Position numbers and translations under genes: made by a program. The notes below the pieces were generated by a model. The model saw only the letters and a list, made by a program, of their open reading frames with translations, ran no database searches and was not told the origin of the DNA. This document shows, in pieces, positions 50,695 through 60,083 of a stretch of DNA of 64,000 nt. The DNA comes from an uncultured Alphaproteobacteria bacterium (GTDB lineage: Bacteria > Pseudomonadota > Alphaproteobacteria > UBA8366 > GCA-2717185): assembly GCA_943788635.1 (NCBI GenBank), contig CALSRA010000025.1, positions 31,628 to 95,627 of the forward strand, read 5' to 3'. How positions within the stretch are numbered: position 1 is the first letter of the stretch; the number at the start of each line of letters is the position of its first letter.

Positions 50695-51210
50695 ATGGCA
50701 CCAACATATTTTGGAAATCTTCACGACGAAGCCTTGGCGCTCCTCGTGGAATCACGAAACTACATTAAATTGCTGCGAGAACAGGAAGCTGATCAGAACA
50801 GGCCACGGACACGCCATACATCAGCGGTCTATCTTGACCTTTCGCTCGAAACGATGCGGTTGACCAGCCGTCTGACGCAGGTCATGGCATGGATGCTTGC
50901 CCAGCGTGCGGTTATGGCGGGCGAAATTACGGCAGAGGAAGCAAATTCAGACAAATTCCGTCTTTCCGGACAGAGTGTCTGTCTCGATCATGATTCGGCG
51001 GTCCTGGACGCGGTGCCTGTTGTGCTCCGCGGATTACTGCAGCGCAGTTATGACCTTTATTGCAGGGTCGAGCGCCTGGAAGATCAGATCTCCCGACGTC
51101 TGGCGGATGGCGCAGACGAAAACGGGCGCCCCGAAGAGCGCCCGTCGCATGGTTTGCGTTTGCTGCCGTCTATGACGACTTCAGACCAAAGCCCTCAAAG
51201 CGCTTATTGA
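50695..51210 (+). CDS. rcdA: RcdA-type regulator of CtrA degradation (DUF1465)
   Basis: The 171-residue helical protein matches DUF1465/RcdA, the adaptor that helps deliver the cell-cycle regulator CtrA to ClpXP in Caulobacter. Recognisable parts are [56 protein letters not shown] and [34 protein letters not shown], followed by a polar tail. It is expected in the cytosol, helping proteolysis. The last 41 bases overlap the convergent rpmE gene. A 279-base upstream gap is very AT-rich and also holds the hsp20 promoter. Confidence 0.92.
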   Translation: MAPTYFGNLHDEALALLVESRNYIKLLREQEADQNRPRTRHTSAVYLDLSLETMRLTSRLTQVMAWMLAQRAVMAGEITAEEANSDKFRLSGQSVCLDHDSAVLDAVPVVLRGLLQRSYDLYCRVERLEDQISRRLADGADENGRPEERPSHGLRLLPSMTTSDQSPQSAY

Positions 51211-51397
51211 ACTTGGCAAGCTGGCCGCCGCTATCGATAAGGCGGTGGACCCCGGTCCAGGCGGGGTGCGAGGTGGGGTCGATGTCGAGCTTCATCGTCC
51301 CGCCGGCTTCGCCCCATGTCGAAAAGGTTTTGTAGCTAGTACCATCCGTCATTTCGACAGTGATTTCATGGTAATCGGGATGAATGTCTTTCTTCAT
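51170..51397 (-). CDS. rpmE: 50S ribosomal protein L31
   Basis: The 75-residue protein opens [29 protein letters not shown], then [13 protein letters not shown] and FNKRFEGFG, the standard L31 layout for alphaproteobacteria. It has no zinc-binding cysteines, so it is a zinc-independent form. The start at 51397 follows GGAATT; an in-frame upstream extension is not expected. Its 3' end overlaps the convergent rcdA gene by 41 bases, within the polar tail of RcdA. Confidence 0.93.
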   Translation of the reverse strand: MKKDIHPDYHEITVEMTDGTSYKTFSTWGEAGGTMKLDIDPTSHPAWTGVHRLIDSGGQLAKFNKRFEGFGLKSS

Positions 51398-51514
51398 GGT
51401 AATTCCTCTCGGACGACTGGGACCGTGTCTCTTTCCGGTAGTCGACAATATTCCAACAAATTCAGAGAGCGGGTATAGCGGAGACAGGTCTCAAACGCAA
51501 GGCATCTGTCCGTT

Positions 51515-52804
51515 TCACCGCTGATCCAGTTTCAGTTCGATGCGGCGGTTCCGCCTGTAGGCGATTTCATCATCGCGCGGGTCCAAGGGTTGAAATTCGC
51601 CGAATCCGGTGGCTGCGAAACGGGAAGGCGGGATGCCCTGGGCAACCAGGAATTTGACCACGGAAATGGCGCGAGCCGTTGATAATTCCCAGTTTGACGG
51701 GAATCGCCCGGTCGCAATTGGCACCCGGTCCGTATGGCCATCGATACGCAACACCCAGTTGATATCCGTGGGGATGCCGGCGGCAATTTCCTTGAGCGTC
51801 CTGGCCAGTTGAATGAGCTGTCCTTCGCCACTTTTGGCCAGCTTGTCAGAGCCCGACGCAAACAGGACTTCAGACTGGAAAACAAACCGGTCGCCGACGA
51901 TCTGAATATCACGGCGATCGCCAAGGACCTTGCGCAGCCGACCGAAGAATTCGGATCGGTAACGGGCAAGTTCCTGCACCTTGCTCGCCAGGGCAGCGTT
52001 CAGGCGCTGACCCAGATTGGCAATCTGCACTTCCTGTGCTTTGTCCTTTGTTTCAGAGGCTTCCAGGGCTTCGTTCAGTGCCGCGACCTGGCGGCGAATT
52101 GCAGCGAGCTGCTGGTTCAACAGGGCGACCTGAGCCTTTGCAGCGGCTGAAATCTGCTTTTCTTCAGACAGGGACCGGCCTGTTTGTGATGCGTCTTTCT
52201 CCGCGGTTTCCGCGCGCAGCGATTCTTCCTCGATTCGTTTGGCCAGTTCCTCGCGCAGGGCCCGCATGGCAACGATATCCTGTTGCAGGGCGTTAAGTTC
52301 ACGCAGCTGGATTTCAATTTTTTCTTTGTCCGCTTCGATAGTGCGGTTTGCATCCTCGAGGGAGGCATAGACGCTTTCAAGCTCTGCGGAGAGTGCCTGG
52401 CGACCGGAGGTGGCTCCGTCCAGCGCTGCGTCGGCTACCGACAGTTTGTCCTGTGTTTCGCGCAACTGCTCACTGACCCCTAGAAGAGCATTCAACTGCG
52501 TCGTCAGCGCATCGCGTTCGGAAAGGGAACTCTGCAGTTCCGCTGAAACCTGCGCCACATTTGTCCGCAGGCTCTGATTTGCTCGGCGTTCGAGGGACAA
52601 TAATTCAGCGAGTTCGGAAACCTGCTCATTCAGACGGTCAAGGGCGCGGTCACGACCCAGCAGGGCGTCATTCAGATAAAATTGCGCCACCACGAAGATC
52701 ATCAACAGAAAAATGATGACCATCAGTAGCGTGGCCAGCGCGTCAACGAAGCCGGGCCAGATGTTGTTTGTGGATCTGTTTCGCCGACTGAGCGCCCGCA
52801 TCAC
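51515..52804 (-). CDS. MotB/OmpA-type peptidoglycan-binding membrane protein
   Basis: The 429-residue protein has one N-terminal membrane helix (PGFVDALATLLMVIIFLLMIFVVAQFY), which holds the Asp expected of a proton-channel partner. A long coiled coil from about residue 55 to 270 contains repeated LSELE/RRQ patterns, and a C-terminal OmpA domain begins near QIVGDRFVFQSEVLFASGSDKL and has INWVLRIDGHTDRVPI and NWELSTARAISVVKFL. It resembles MotB-like stator proteins or TolR/OmpA hybrids. The ExbB/MotA-like gene is next upstream. Together they probably form an energised envelope complex. Confidence 0.87.
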   Translation of the reverse strand: MMRALSRRNRSTNNIWPGFVDALATLLMVIIFLLMIFVVAQFYLNDALLGRDRALDRLNEQVSELAELLSLERRANQSLRTNVAQVSAELQSSLSERDALTTQLNALLGVSEQLRETQDKLSVADAALDGATSGRQALSAELESVYASLEDANRTIEADKEKIEIQLRELNALQQDIVAMRALREELAKRIEEESLRAETAEKDASQTGRSLSEEKQISAAAKAQVALLNQQLAAIRRQVAALNEALEASETKDKAQEVQIANLGQRLNAALASKVQELARYRSEFFGRLRKVLGDRRDIQIVGDRFVFQSEVLFASGSDKLAKSGEGQLIQLARTLKEIAAGIPTDINWVLRIDGHTDRVPIATGRFPSNWELSTARAISVVKFLVAQGIPPSRFAATGFGEFQPLDPRDDEIAYRRNRRIELKLDQR

Positions 52805-52820
52805 GTTATCCTATGGCCCT

Positions 52821-53978
52821 CTACCGTTCCGGTTCCTCCGCGAGCGCCGCGATAGTGCGGGCGAGGAGCCGGATTTCGCTGCGGATTTCCTTGACGGCAT
52901 CCCCGCGTCCCGATTCCATGTCATCGCGGATTCTGGCCAGATAGTTTTCGATATTACGCAGATGCGTTCGGTTCAGGTCCTCGGCGCCGCCTTTCGCGCC
53001 GGAATCCGCCAGCTTGGCCAGTATTGGGTGTAGTGCCTGCTGGCTTTCCGCAAGTTTCAGCATCAGGTTCTGTTCGGTCGACATCTGGTACGTCAGGACC
53101 GTAATTTTCTCCGTGAGTTCATAGACATAACGGCTGTAATCCGTTCGGTTTTCCTCACTGCGCGTCAGGGCGCGCTGCAACCCTTCCAGGCCGTCCGCAG
53201 TCTGTTCCAGCAGCGCCTGGATATAGGCTGGAACCGACTGGTCGCCATCGCCGGTAACGCTGCCGCTGCCGAGGCGTGTCAGACCGGATAGCCATTCTTC
53301 AAGGTCATTGTAAAAGCGGTTCTGTGCCTGACCCGCCTGCAACTCCAGAAAGCCCAGCACCAGCGATCCAGCGAGCCCGAACAGGGAGGAACTGAAAGCC
53401 GTGCCCATGCCGGATATCGGCGCTTGTAAGCCCTTCTTCAGATCGTCGAACGCGGTGTTCAGGTCGTTGCCACCAATCTGTAATCCACCGACGACGTCAC
53501 CGACAGCCTGCACGGTTTCCAGCAAGCCCCAGAACGTGCCAAGGAGCCCCAGGAAGACGAGGAGACCGATCATGTAGCGTGATATTTCGCGGCTTTCGTC
53601 CAGACGCGTCGCAATGCCGTCAAGCAGGCTTCGCATGGCAACCGTCGACAGACTGATTCGTCCGGTTTTCTCGCCCAGCATGGTCGCCATTGGCGCCAGC
53701 AGTCGCGGCGCGCTCACACTACTGACGGAAAGGCTGTCTTCCTGGCGGAAACTGTCGATCCACGTCACCTCGCGACGCAACATCGTAACGGTTCGGAAGG
53801 CGTGCACGATACCGATCAGAAGAACGCCGATGATAACACCGTTCAGAACGGCATTGGCCATGAACGCTTCGCGGAGTGCGCCAAAAAGCAGGCCGACAGT
53901 GACACCGGCAACGATCAGGAAAATGACCATTCGCTGCAGGAAACGCGACGGCTGGCCTACTGTTTGTCCGTCCATCAC
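52821..53978 (-). CDS. MotA/TolQ/ExbB-family proton channel protein
   Basis: The 385-residue membrane protein has a pair of N-terminal helices (MVIFLIVAGVTVGLLFGAL; AVLNGVIIGVLLIGIVHAF), a cytosolic loop, and the family core YMIGLLVFLGLLGTFWGLLETVQAVG (helix 3) and LQAPISGMGTAFSSSLFGLAGSLVLGFLELQAGQAQNRFYNDLEEWL (helix 4). A C-terminal cytosolic coiled coil of about 110 residues follows. It is expected to form the proton channel working with the MotB-like product 17 bases downstream on the same strand. The large C-terminal tail distinguishes it from plain TolQ or ExbB. Targets are unknown. Confidence 0.88.
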   Translation of the reverse strand: MMDGQTVGQPSRFLQRMVIFLIVAGVTVGLLFGALREAFMANAVLNGVIIGVLLIGIVHAFRTVTMLRREVTWIDSFRQEDSLSVSSVSAPRLLAPMATMLGEKTGRISLSTVAMRSLLDGIATRLDESREISRYMIGLLVFLGLLGTFWGLLETVQAVGDVVGGLQIGGNDLNTAFDDLKKGLQAPISGMGTAFSSSLFGLAGSLVLGFLELQAGQAQNRFYNDLEEWLSGLTRLGSGSVTGDGDQSVPAYIQALLEQTADGLEGLQRALTRSEENRTDYSRYVYELTEKITVLTYQMSTEQNLMLKLAESQQALHPILAKLADSGAKGGAEDLNRTHLRNIENYLARIRDDMESGRGDAVKEIRSEIRLLARTIAALAEEPER

Positions 53979-54027
53979 AATTGCCGCATCGCCCCTGGTT
54001 CAAGCGGATTAAAATATTCTGGTTCAG

Positions 54028-55224
54028 TTACGAACCGCGAATGACCACATCGACCCGATTTTGGTCACCTTGTTCGCTTTTATCGCCCAAGGCGTGAATG
54101 TCAATTCTCGTACTGCGAATGCCATTTTGCATCATGTATGTTCGAACAGCCAGCGCACGGAACAGCGAGATTCGACGTGCCTGGCTGGGCGAATCATCCG
54201 CAGTACTGGCATAGCCGTTCAGGCGCACCCGAATATCCGAATCATTCTTCATTTGTCCGATCAGCGTATCAAGTGGCGATACGGCGCTGCCGGGAAGTTC
54301 AGACGAATCAACCGTGAAGCCGATTGAAATCGTTCCGTCGGAAGCGGTCTGTGTCGGCGCATCCGGCGCGCTACGGCTCGCGATCTGAGGAGCAGGAACC
54401 GGGGCCGGTGGCGGCGGTGTCCTTGCCAAGATTGGTGCCGCCTTGGGGACCGGTGTGGGTGCCGAGGCTCTTAGCGCGGGTGGTGGCGTGACCTTTGGCG
54501 CAGGCGGCACAACAGCCGGTGGCGGCGGTGGTGCGGCGGGACGGGCGACCGGCTTGGGCGCCTGAGCAACCTTCGGGGGGCTTGGTACGGCCGGTGGTGC
54601 CACTTTTGGTGCCGCGGGTACTGGCACAGCGGCGACGCGCGGCGCAGAAGCCTTTGGAATGGCGGGAGCCCGTGGTGCGGTGACACGGGGGGCAGGCGCC
54701 GGTGCGCTGATCCGCGGCGCGGGTGGGGGCGCGGTGATTCGGGGAGCCGGCGGTGGCGCCAGCGTCGGGGCTTTCACGGTCTTGGCGGTGCGGGATACTG
54801 CCGGGGCAGGTGCGGGGGCCTTGGGCGCCTGTGCGGGAACCTTGGCGACCCTGGACGGTGGCTGCACGACCTGGGAGGGACGGACAGGCGCCGGCGCGAC
54901 ATTCCGTTGCTGCGAAGCAAGGCCGGATGGCAGGCTCAGCGTTGATTGTGGTGGCGATGCAGGTGGCGGAAGCAGACTGGACCGGGGCGCGACCGAAGGC
55001 GCTGTATCGCGTTGTGACCGCAACAAGCCGGGCAAGGTCGGTTCCGGACCCAGTCTATCCAGCACGCCGAGATCGACAATTACGCTGGGCCGACTGGTAC
55101 CCGGCGAATAAACGTACACCTGCTGCTGGGCGCTGGCCATGTTAACGGTTGCAAGCGACGCAACCGAAAACAGCACGATACGCCACGATCGCAATTTATT
55201 GAAATGTCCAAAGCCCACTGTCAT
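54028..55224 (-). CDS. Exported Pro/Ala-rich protein with C-terminal OmpA domain
   Basis: The 398-residue protein has a signal peptide (RIVLFSVASLATVNMASAQ) and a short conserved stretch (QQVYVYSPGTSRPSVIVDLGVLDRLG). A 180-residue low-complexity stretch of Pro, Ala, Val and Lys repeats (APPPAPRITAPPPAPRISAPAP-like) follows, then a C-terminal OmpA domain (ISIGFTVDSSELPGSAVSPLDTLIGQM, LNGYASTADDSPSQARRISLFRALAVRTYM, LGDKSEQGDQNRVDVVI). The Pro-rich part is a span across the periplasm, the OmpA part binds peptidoglycan. It is the third gene of the trio with the ExbB- and MotB-like genes. Confidence 0.85.
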   Translation of the reverse strand: MTVGFGHFNKLRSWRIVLFSVASLATVNMASAQQQVYVYSPGTSRPSVIVDLGVLDRLGPEPTLPGLLRSQRDTAPSVAPRSSLLPPPASPPQSTLSLPSGLASQQRNVAPAPVRPSQVVQPPSRVAKVPAQAPKAPAPAPAVSRTAKTVKAPTLAPPPAPRITAPPPAPRISAPAPAPRVTAPRAPAIPKASAPRVAAVPVPAAPKVAPPAVPSPPKVAQAPKPVARPAAPPPPPAVVPPAPKVTPPPALRASAPTPVPKAAPILARTPPPPAPVPAPQIASRSAPDAPTQTASDGTISIGFTVDSSELPGSAVSPLDTLIGQMKNDSDIRVRLNGYASTADDSPSQARRISLFRALAVRTYMMQNGIRSTRIDIHALGDKSEQGDQNRVDVVIRGS

Positions 55225-55386
55225 TTACCCGCGGCACTTAACCGTTCTGTTTATCGTCGGACATTACCGTACGACCGTTAACCAGACAACCGTTAGCGCG
55301 ATTCTGACTGTGTAAAATCTAGCGTAGTGACCCTGCCGGCGAATTTATGGCTGCAGCCTGCCGTATCAATGCCGTCCGGCCCGTAT

Positions 55387-56193
55387 CTAGGCGACCGGTT
55401 CGCGGATCAGATTACGCAAGGGCGTATGCAGCGCTTCGTTTCCGGCGCAGATGTCAGGCGAATTCAACTGGTAACGGCGTCCGGCGATATCGCTGACCTG
55501 CCCACCGGATTCACGAACAAGAAGAATACCGGCGGCTACATCCCAGGCGTTCAGGCCGTTTTCCCAATATCCGTCGTAACGGCCTGCGGCAACATAGGCG
55601 AGATCCAGTGCGGCGGAACCATACCGGCGAACGCCTGAACACTGCGCCATAACGCGGCCGAGCTGGCCCAGAAACTTCTTGTGGCCCGGCCCGTCCTGTA
55701 TGCCGAGGAACGGGATGCCTGTGGCAAACAGGGCATCGGGCAACCGGCTGCGTCCGGAAACGCGGAGGCGGCGGTCATTTACATACGCGCCAAGGCCCCG
55801 TTCGGCCCAGAAAAGCTCATCTTTCAGAGGATCGAATACAACCCCGGCGACAATCTCCCCATCGCGCTCCAGCGCGATGGAAATGCAGAAATGCGGAATG
55901 CCATGCAGAAAATTTGTCGTGCCATCAAGCGGATCCACAATCCAGCGGTGCCGGGGGTCGCTGCCAACGGTTTCACCGGATTCTTCCATGAGCAGGCCAT
56001 ATTCCGGTCGTGCCTTGCTCAACGCCTGCCGCAGAATCGATTCGGCTTTCTTGTCGGCGCTGGATACAAAATCAGCCGGTCCCTTGCGGCTGACCTGCAG
56101 GTGTTCAACTTCGCCGAAGTCGCGAACCAGCCGCGTTGCGGCCTTGTCGGCGGCCATGGCCATGACGTTGATGATCGCGGAACGCAGTGCCAT
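55387..56193 (-). CDS. suhB: Inositol monophosphatase family protein (SuhB-like)
   Basis: The 268-residue phosphatase has EESGETVG, DPLDGTTNFLHG (metal-binding DPxDGT) and LDLAYVAAGRYDGYWENGLNAWDVAAG with the WDxAAG motif. It hydrolyses inositol or related sugar phosphates with Mg2+; SuhB in E. coli also takes part in rRNA antitermination, which cannot be inferred here. It is the distal gene of an efp-suhB unit, 48 bases after efp. The start at 56193 (MALRSAIINVMA) is family-typical. Confidence 0.93.
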   Translation of the reverse strand: MALRSAIINVMAMAADKAATRLVRDFGEVEHLQVSRKGPADFVSSADKKAESILRQALSKARPEYGLLMEESGETVGSDPRHRWIVDPLDGTTNFLHGIPHFCISIALERDGEIVAGVVFDPLKDELFWAERGLGAYVNDRRLRVSGRSRLPDALFATGIPFLGIQDGPGHKKFLGQLGRVMAQCSGVRRYGSAALDLAYVAAGRYDGYWENGLNAWDVAAGILLVRESGGQVSDIAGRRYQLNSPDICAGNEALHTPLRNLIREPVA

Positions 56194-56241
56194 TAAGGCT
56201 TCCTTGTCTGTATCGGTTGCCGGTCCGCCGTTGCCGGTGGA

Positions 56242-56811
56242 TCAGTCTTTGGCCCGGCTCACATAAGTGGCGTCGGCCGTATTGACGATGACCCGCGTAC
56301 CCGACTCAATATGCGGCGGCACGAGGATACGGACGCCATTTTCCAGCAATGCGGGCTTGTAGGATGACGACGCGGTCTGTCCCTTGACGACGGGGTCGGC
56401 TTCGGTAATTTCCATCGTTACATGTTCCGGCAGGGTAACGCCGATCGGCGAATCCTCGAACGATTCGATCATGACTTCCATGCCGTCCTGCAGGAACTGC
56501 GCGGCATCGGTACCGATGAAATCGATATTCAGCGTAACCTGTTCATAGTTGACGTTGTCCATGAATGTATAATCGTCGCCGTCCGAAAACAGGTACTGGT
56601 ATTCCTTCTGGTCGAGCCGGATCCGTTCGACCGTTTCCGAAGACCGAAAGCGTTCGTTCAGCTTGGTGCCGGTGCGAATTTCCTTCAGTTCGACCTGCAG
56701 ATAGGCGCCACCCTTACCGGGCTGCGTATGCTGGATCTTCACTGCGCGCCAGAGGCCACCCTGATGTTCGATGATATTACCGGGGCGGATCGCGTTACCG
56801 TTAATTTTCAT
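56242..56811 (-). CDS. efp: Elongation factor P
   Basis: EF-P relieves ribosome stalling at polyproline. The 189-residue protein has the three-barrel layout: [49 protein letters not shown] with the tip lysine in PGKGGA, then [17 protein letters not shown] and the C-terminal [36 protein letters not shown]. The lysine is not followed by the EpmA (beta-lysyl) hallmark, so its modification is unknown. The Pro-rich OmpA gene and the Pro-tailed peptide at 11744 are likely clients. It is upstream of suhB on the same strand. Confidence 0.95.
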   Translation of the reverse strand: MKINGNAIRPGNIIEHQGGLWRAVKIQHTQPGKGGAYLQVELKEIRTGTKLNERFRSSETVERIRLDQKEYQYLFSDGDDYTFMDNVNYEQVTLNIDFIGTDAAQFLQDGMEVMIESFEDSPIGVTLPEHVTMEITEADPVVKGQTASSSYKPALLENGVRILVPPHIESGTRVIVNTADATYVSRAKD

Positions 56812-56856
56812 GGTACCGATTTTCGTTCTGTGAGAGGCGGCGGCGTTATAGCCGCT

Positions 56857-57504
56857 TCATTGTGCCGCTGCAACGTTCTCCATGACCGTGTTGAAGGCCT
56901 TGACCGCTGCGGCGGGGCCTTGCGGGTGGTTCCATACACCGGCGACAACCGACAGGAAGTCAGCCCCGGCCTGGATCAGTGGCGGGGCATTTTCCACCGT
57001 AATACCGCCAATAGCGACGCAAGGTGTTTCCATCAAGCCGCTCCACCAGGACAATATTTCCGGATTCGCCTGATGCTTCGGAGACTTCGTGCCGGACGGA
57101 TAGAACGCGCCGAAAGCGACGTAATTTGCGCCCTCATCGGCTGCGGTCATCGACAGATCACGGGACTGGTGGCAGGTCACGCCGATTATCGCATCGTCAC
57201 CCAGCATTGTGCGGGCGTCGGTGTAACTGGCGTCTTCCTGTCCGACATGGACGCCGTCGCTGCCTGTTTCCGCGGCAAGATCGGCTCGGTCGTTCATGAT
57301 AAAGGCGACATCACGTTCCTGCGTCACCGGGCACAGGATATCCGCCGCGCGGCGGATCGCATCGTCATCGACATCCTTGAGGCGCAACTGCACGCAGGCG
57401 ACATCGCCCGCATCGAGCGCCGATGCGAGCGTGTCACGAAACTCTGCCGGATCAAACCGTGGCGGTGTGATCAGGTAGAGGCGGCAGCGATCGGTTGTGC
57501 TCAA
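56857..57504 (-). CDS. thiE: Thiamine phosphate synthase
   Basis: ThiE joins the thiazole and pyrimidine units of thiamine. The 215-residue TIM barrel starts MSTTDRCRLYLITPPRFDPAEF and shows VAFIMNDRADLAAETGSDGVHVGQED, IIGVTCHQSRD, YVAFGAFYPSGTKSPKH and VAIGGITVENAPPLIQAGADFLSVVAGVW. These are the pyrophosphate and thiazole-binding blocks. The first four bases overlap the aldolase gene, so it is the distal gene of a gap-related operon. No TPP riboswitch was seen upstream because it is not the first gene. Confidence 0.9.
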   Translation of the reverse strand: MSTTDRCRLYLITPPRFDPAEFRDTLASALDAGDVACVQLRLKDVDDDAIRRAADILCPVTQERDVAFIMNDRADLAAETGSDGVHVGQEDASYTDARTMLGDDAIIGVTCHQSRDLSMTAADEGANYVAFGAFYPSGTKSPKHQANPEILSWWSGLMETPCVAIGGITVENAPPLIQAGADFLSVVAGVWNHPQGPAAAVKAFNTVMENVAAAQ

Positions 57505-58421
57505 GCTTTGCCCTGATAAATCTTGACGACCGTATCCAGCAGCGCGAGCGCATCCGGCTTCTGCCGCTGGAAGGAATTACGGCCGATGATTGCGCCCGTG
57601 GCACCACCTGCGGCGATCTGTCGAATTTCATCCAGCACGGCTTCGGTACCCTTTGCGGCACCGCCGGAGAAGACGACGAGACGGCGACCGGCATAGGTCG
57701 ACTGAATGACATGCTCAATGCGTTTGGTGAGAGTCGACGTATCGATGCCTTCTTCCTCGTAAACCTTCTTGGCTTCCGGCAGTTCGATGAAATCGGTCGG
57801 CGGCTTTACCTTGATGATATGCGCACCGAGCAGGGCCGCGAGATGGGCCGCATAGGCGGTCACGTCAATTGCGGTTTCACCTTCCTTCGTCAGGTTGCCG
57901 CCGCGCGGATAGGACCACAGCACCACGGCCAGGCCGACCGATTTGGCTTCGGCGCAGAGTTCGCGGAACTCTTCCATCATCTCGAACTGGTCATCAGCGC
58001 CGGGATAGATGGTGAAGCCAATAGCCGAACAGCCGAGCCGCAACGCGTCTTCGACGGTGCCATAGACAGCCTGATCCTTGGAGGTGGCATGGCTGTTGGA
58101 GCTGTTGCACTTCAGGATGGTCGGAATGGCGCCGGCAAATGTATCGGCGCCGGCTTCCAGGCTGCCAAGCGGCGCGGCATAGGCGGACAGGCCCGCATCA
58201 ATGGCGAGCTGGTAGTGGTAGTGCGGGTCATAGGCGGGCGGGTTCTTGGCAAAACTGCGCGCCGGGCCGTGTTCGAAGCCCTGATCAACGGGAAGAATGA
58301 CAAGCTTGCCGGTGCCGGCAAGGCGGCCATGCATGAGAATTCGCGCCAGATTGGTCTTGGTGCCCGGATTGTCGCTTTCGTAATTGGCCAGGATTTTCTT
58401 TACGCGCTGCGTAATTCTCAT
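57501..58421 (-). CDS. fbaB: Class I fructose-bisphosphate aldolase (DhnA/FbaB type)
   Basis: The 306-residue aldolase uses a Schiff-base lysine, unlike the zinc class II enzymes. It opens MRITQRVKKILANYESDNPGTKTNLARILMHGRL and has VILPVDQGFEHGPARSF, KCNSSNSHATSKDQAVYGTVEDALRLGCSAIGFTIYPGAD, AYAAHLAALLGAHIIKVKPP with the catalytic Lys, VVFSGGAAKG and GGATGAIIGRNSFQR (phosphate site). It interconverts fructose 1,6-bisphosphate with triose phosphates. It shares four bases with thiE and lies downstream of gap, so glycolytic genes are grouped. Confidence 0.92.
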   Translation of the reverse strand: MRITQRVKKILANYESDNPGTKTNLARILMHGRLAGTGKLVILPVDQGFEHGPARSFAKNPPAYDPHYHYQLAIDAGLSAYAAPLGSLEAGADTFAGAIPTILKCNSSNSHATSKDQAVYGTVEDALRLGCSAIGFTIYPGADDQFEMMEEFRELCAEAKSVGLAVVLWSYPRGGNLTKEGETAIDVTAYAAHLAALLGAHIIKVKPPTDFIELPEAKKVYEEEGIDTSTLTKRIEHVIQSTYAGRRLVVFSGGAAKGTEAVLDEIRQIAAGGATGAIIGRNSFQRQKPDALALLDTVVKIYQGKA

Positions 58422-58619
58422 CGGGATTCCTTTTCTTGCCTGTGGGTCGATTTATGGCTCATGCCTGTCCGGCGATTGATAAAATTTATAAATGAAGCCT
58501 GCCCGGTTGGGGAAGACCATGGGATTTTAACAGCGTTCAGGCTGTTATGGGCGGAAAATAGCAGAAATCTTTAACCAAACATCATCCGGATTCGGTACGT
58601 AGAGGAAAAATTCCAGTTT

Positions 58620-59096
58620 TTATTCGCTGCCGCATAGCCAATCACGGCAAGCGGCTTCGATGGTCGCTGGTGATGCTTCGATATCCGACAGGTTCAGTGA
58701 CTCGGGCCTTGTTGTCAGAACGACGGAATCGATTTGCCCTGCGATATCTTGCAACCGTTCAACCGCCGGACCCTCAAAGCAGATTGCGGGTAACCCCAGC
58801 CTCAAGGCGGTCAGGGCGTGGCCGGGCGCGTCGCCGCAATCCAGGACAGGCGTATAACGAACATCGGGAAAACGAGACGCTGCATTGTCGATCAGCGCCA
58901 TGAACCATGCAGCACCAACGGAAGCCGCGGCATCAGGGGCACTCAGCAAAGTTACAGGACGCCCCGTCGCGGCAGCGGCGGAAAAGGCCGCCGCTGCCTG
59001 CGCGGGATTGATGACCGTAATGGATCGGCCGTTTGGGATCAGATGAGTTTCCCCATCGCGATCGCCGTATCCGACATACGGTTTGAGAAGCCCCAT
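58620..59096 (-). CDS. Hypothetical protein overlapping the end of gap
   Basis: The 158-residue frame overlaps the 3' end of gap by 58 bases. From about residue 25 it looks like real protein: [47 protein letters not shown], then [43 protein letters not shown] and [10 protein letters not shown]. The only ATG is at 59096, inside gap; a non-ATG start near 59038 is equally plausible because the coding character begins there. I recognise no family. The composition suggests an alpha/beta fold. Its position between gap and the aldolase gene suggests a role in central metabolism, which is inference. Confidence 0.6.
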   Translation of the reverse strand: MGLLKPYVGYGDRDGETHLIPNGRSITVINPAQAAAAFSAAAATGRPVTLLSAPDAAASVGAAWFMALIDNAASRFPDVRYTPVLDCGDAPGHALTALRLGLPAICFEGPAVERLQDIAGQIDSVVLTTRPESLNLSDIEASPATIEAACRDWLCGSE

Positions 59097-60046
59097 TCGT
59101 TATCGTACCAGGACATTACCCGGACCAGCGTGCCGTCGACGACCTGGGTCTGGGTGAGGTCGAAGGTGGAGCTCGCCGGGTTGTGGTTGAAATCGATGGA
59201 AACGAGCGGCTCGTCATTGGTATTCAGAACACCTTTCAGCGGGCCCGCTGCGGCCTGCATGATCGCGCCGTTGATTTCTGCGATATCGGTTGCGCGGGAT
59301 GCATCGAATTTCAGGTCGATCAGCGACACATTCGTGGTCGGCACGCGGATTGCCGTGCCATCCAGCTTGCCAACAAGTTCCGGCAGGACCAGCCCGACTG
59401 CCTTCGCGGCGCCGGTTGATGTCGGGATCAGCGACGTTGATGCGGCCCGTGCGCGGCGCAGGTCGGGATGCAGCGTATCAACCGTCGACTGGTCACCCGT
59501 AAAGGCGTGGATCGTGGTCATGTAGCCGCGTTCGATGCCGACAGCCTGCTGCAGCACATGGGCAACCGGTGCCAGGCAATTGGTGGTGCAGGACGCGTTG
59601 GAAACAACCGTATGGCTGGCGTCGAGCTGATCGTGGTTCACGCCGTAGACGACCGTAAGGTCGGCGCCGCTCGCCGGGGCTGAAACCAGCACCCGCTTCG
59701 CGCCCGCTTCGAGGTGCATCGCAGCCTGTTCACGCTTGGTGAAGATTCCAGTGCACTCAAAGGCGATATCGACGTCGAGTTCGCCCCAGGGCAGCTTGGT
59801 CGGGTCGCGTTCCGCCATAACCTTGATCTTGCCGCGGCCGAGATCCATCCAGTCGTCGCCATGCGTGACCTCGCCCGGATAGACGCCATGTACGGAATCG
59901 TACTTTACCAGATGCGCATTGGACGCCACAGGACCCAGATCGTTCACCGCGACGAATTCGATATCGTCCCGCTTCGATTCCAGTGCCGCGCGTAACACGA
60001 GGCGGCCGATACGGCCAAAGCCGTTGATTGCAACACGTAATGCCAT
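59039..60046 (-). CDS. gap: Type I glyceraldehyde-3-phosphate dehydrogenase
   Basis: The 335-residue enzyme oxidises glyceraldehyde 3-phosphate with NAD and phosphate. It has [22 protein letters not shown] (NAD loop), [40 protein letters not shown] with the catalytic Cys near 156 and His, [25 protein letters not shown] and [12 protein letters not shown]. The start at 60046 is the standard MALRVAI; a seven-residue upstream extension is unlikely. Tkt precedes it by 37 bases and the aldolase follows, so pentose phosphate and glycolytic steps share a transcript. Confidence 0.95.
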   Translation of the reverse strand: MALRVAINGFGRIGRLVLRAALESKRDDIEFVAVNDLGPVASNAHLVKYDSVHGVYPGEVTHGDDWMDLGRGKIKVMAERDPTKLPWGELDVDIAFECTGIFTKREQAAMHLEAGAKRVLVSAPASGADLTVVYGVNHDQLDASHTVVSNASCTTNCLAPVAHVLQQAVGIERGYMTTIHAFTGDQSTVDTLHPDLRRARAASTSLIPTSTGAAKAVGLVLPELVGKLDGTAIRVPTTNVSLIDLKFDASRATDIAEINGAIMQAAAGPLKGVLNTNDEPLVSIDFNHNPASSTFDLTQTQVVDGTLVRVMSWYDNEWGFSNRMSDTAIAMGKLI

Positions 60047-60083
60047 GGGGTTCTTTCTCCCGTCCAAAATTAGGAAGCGTTAT

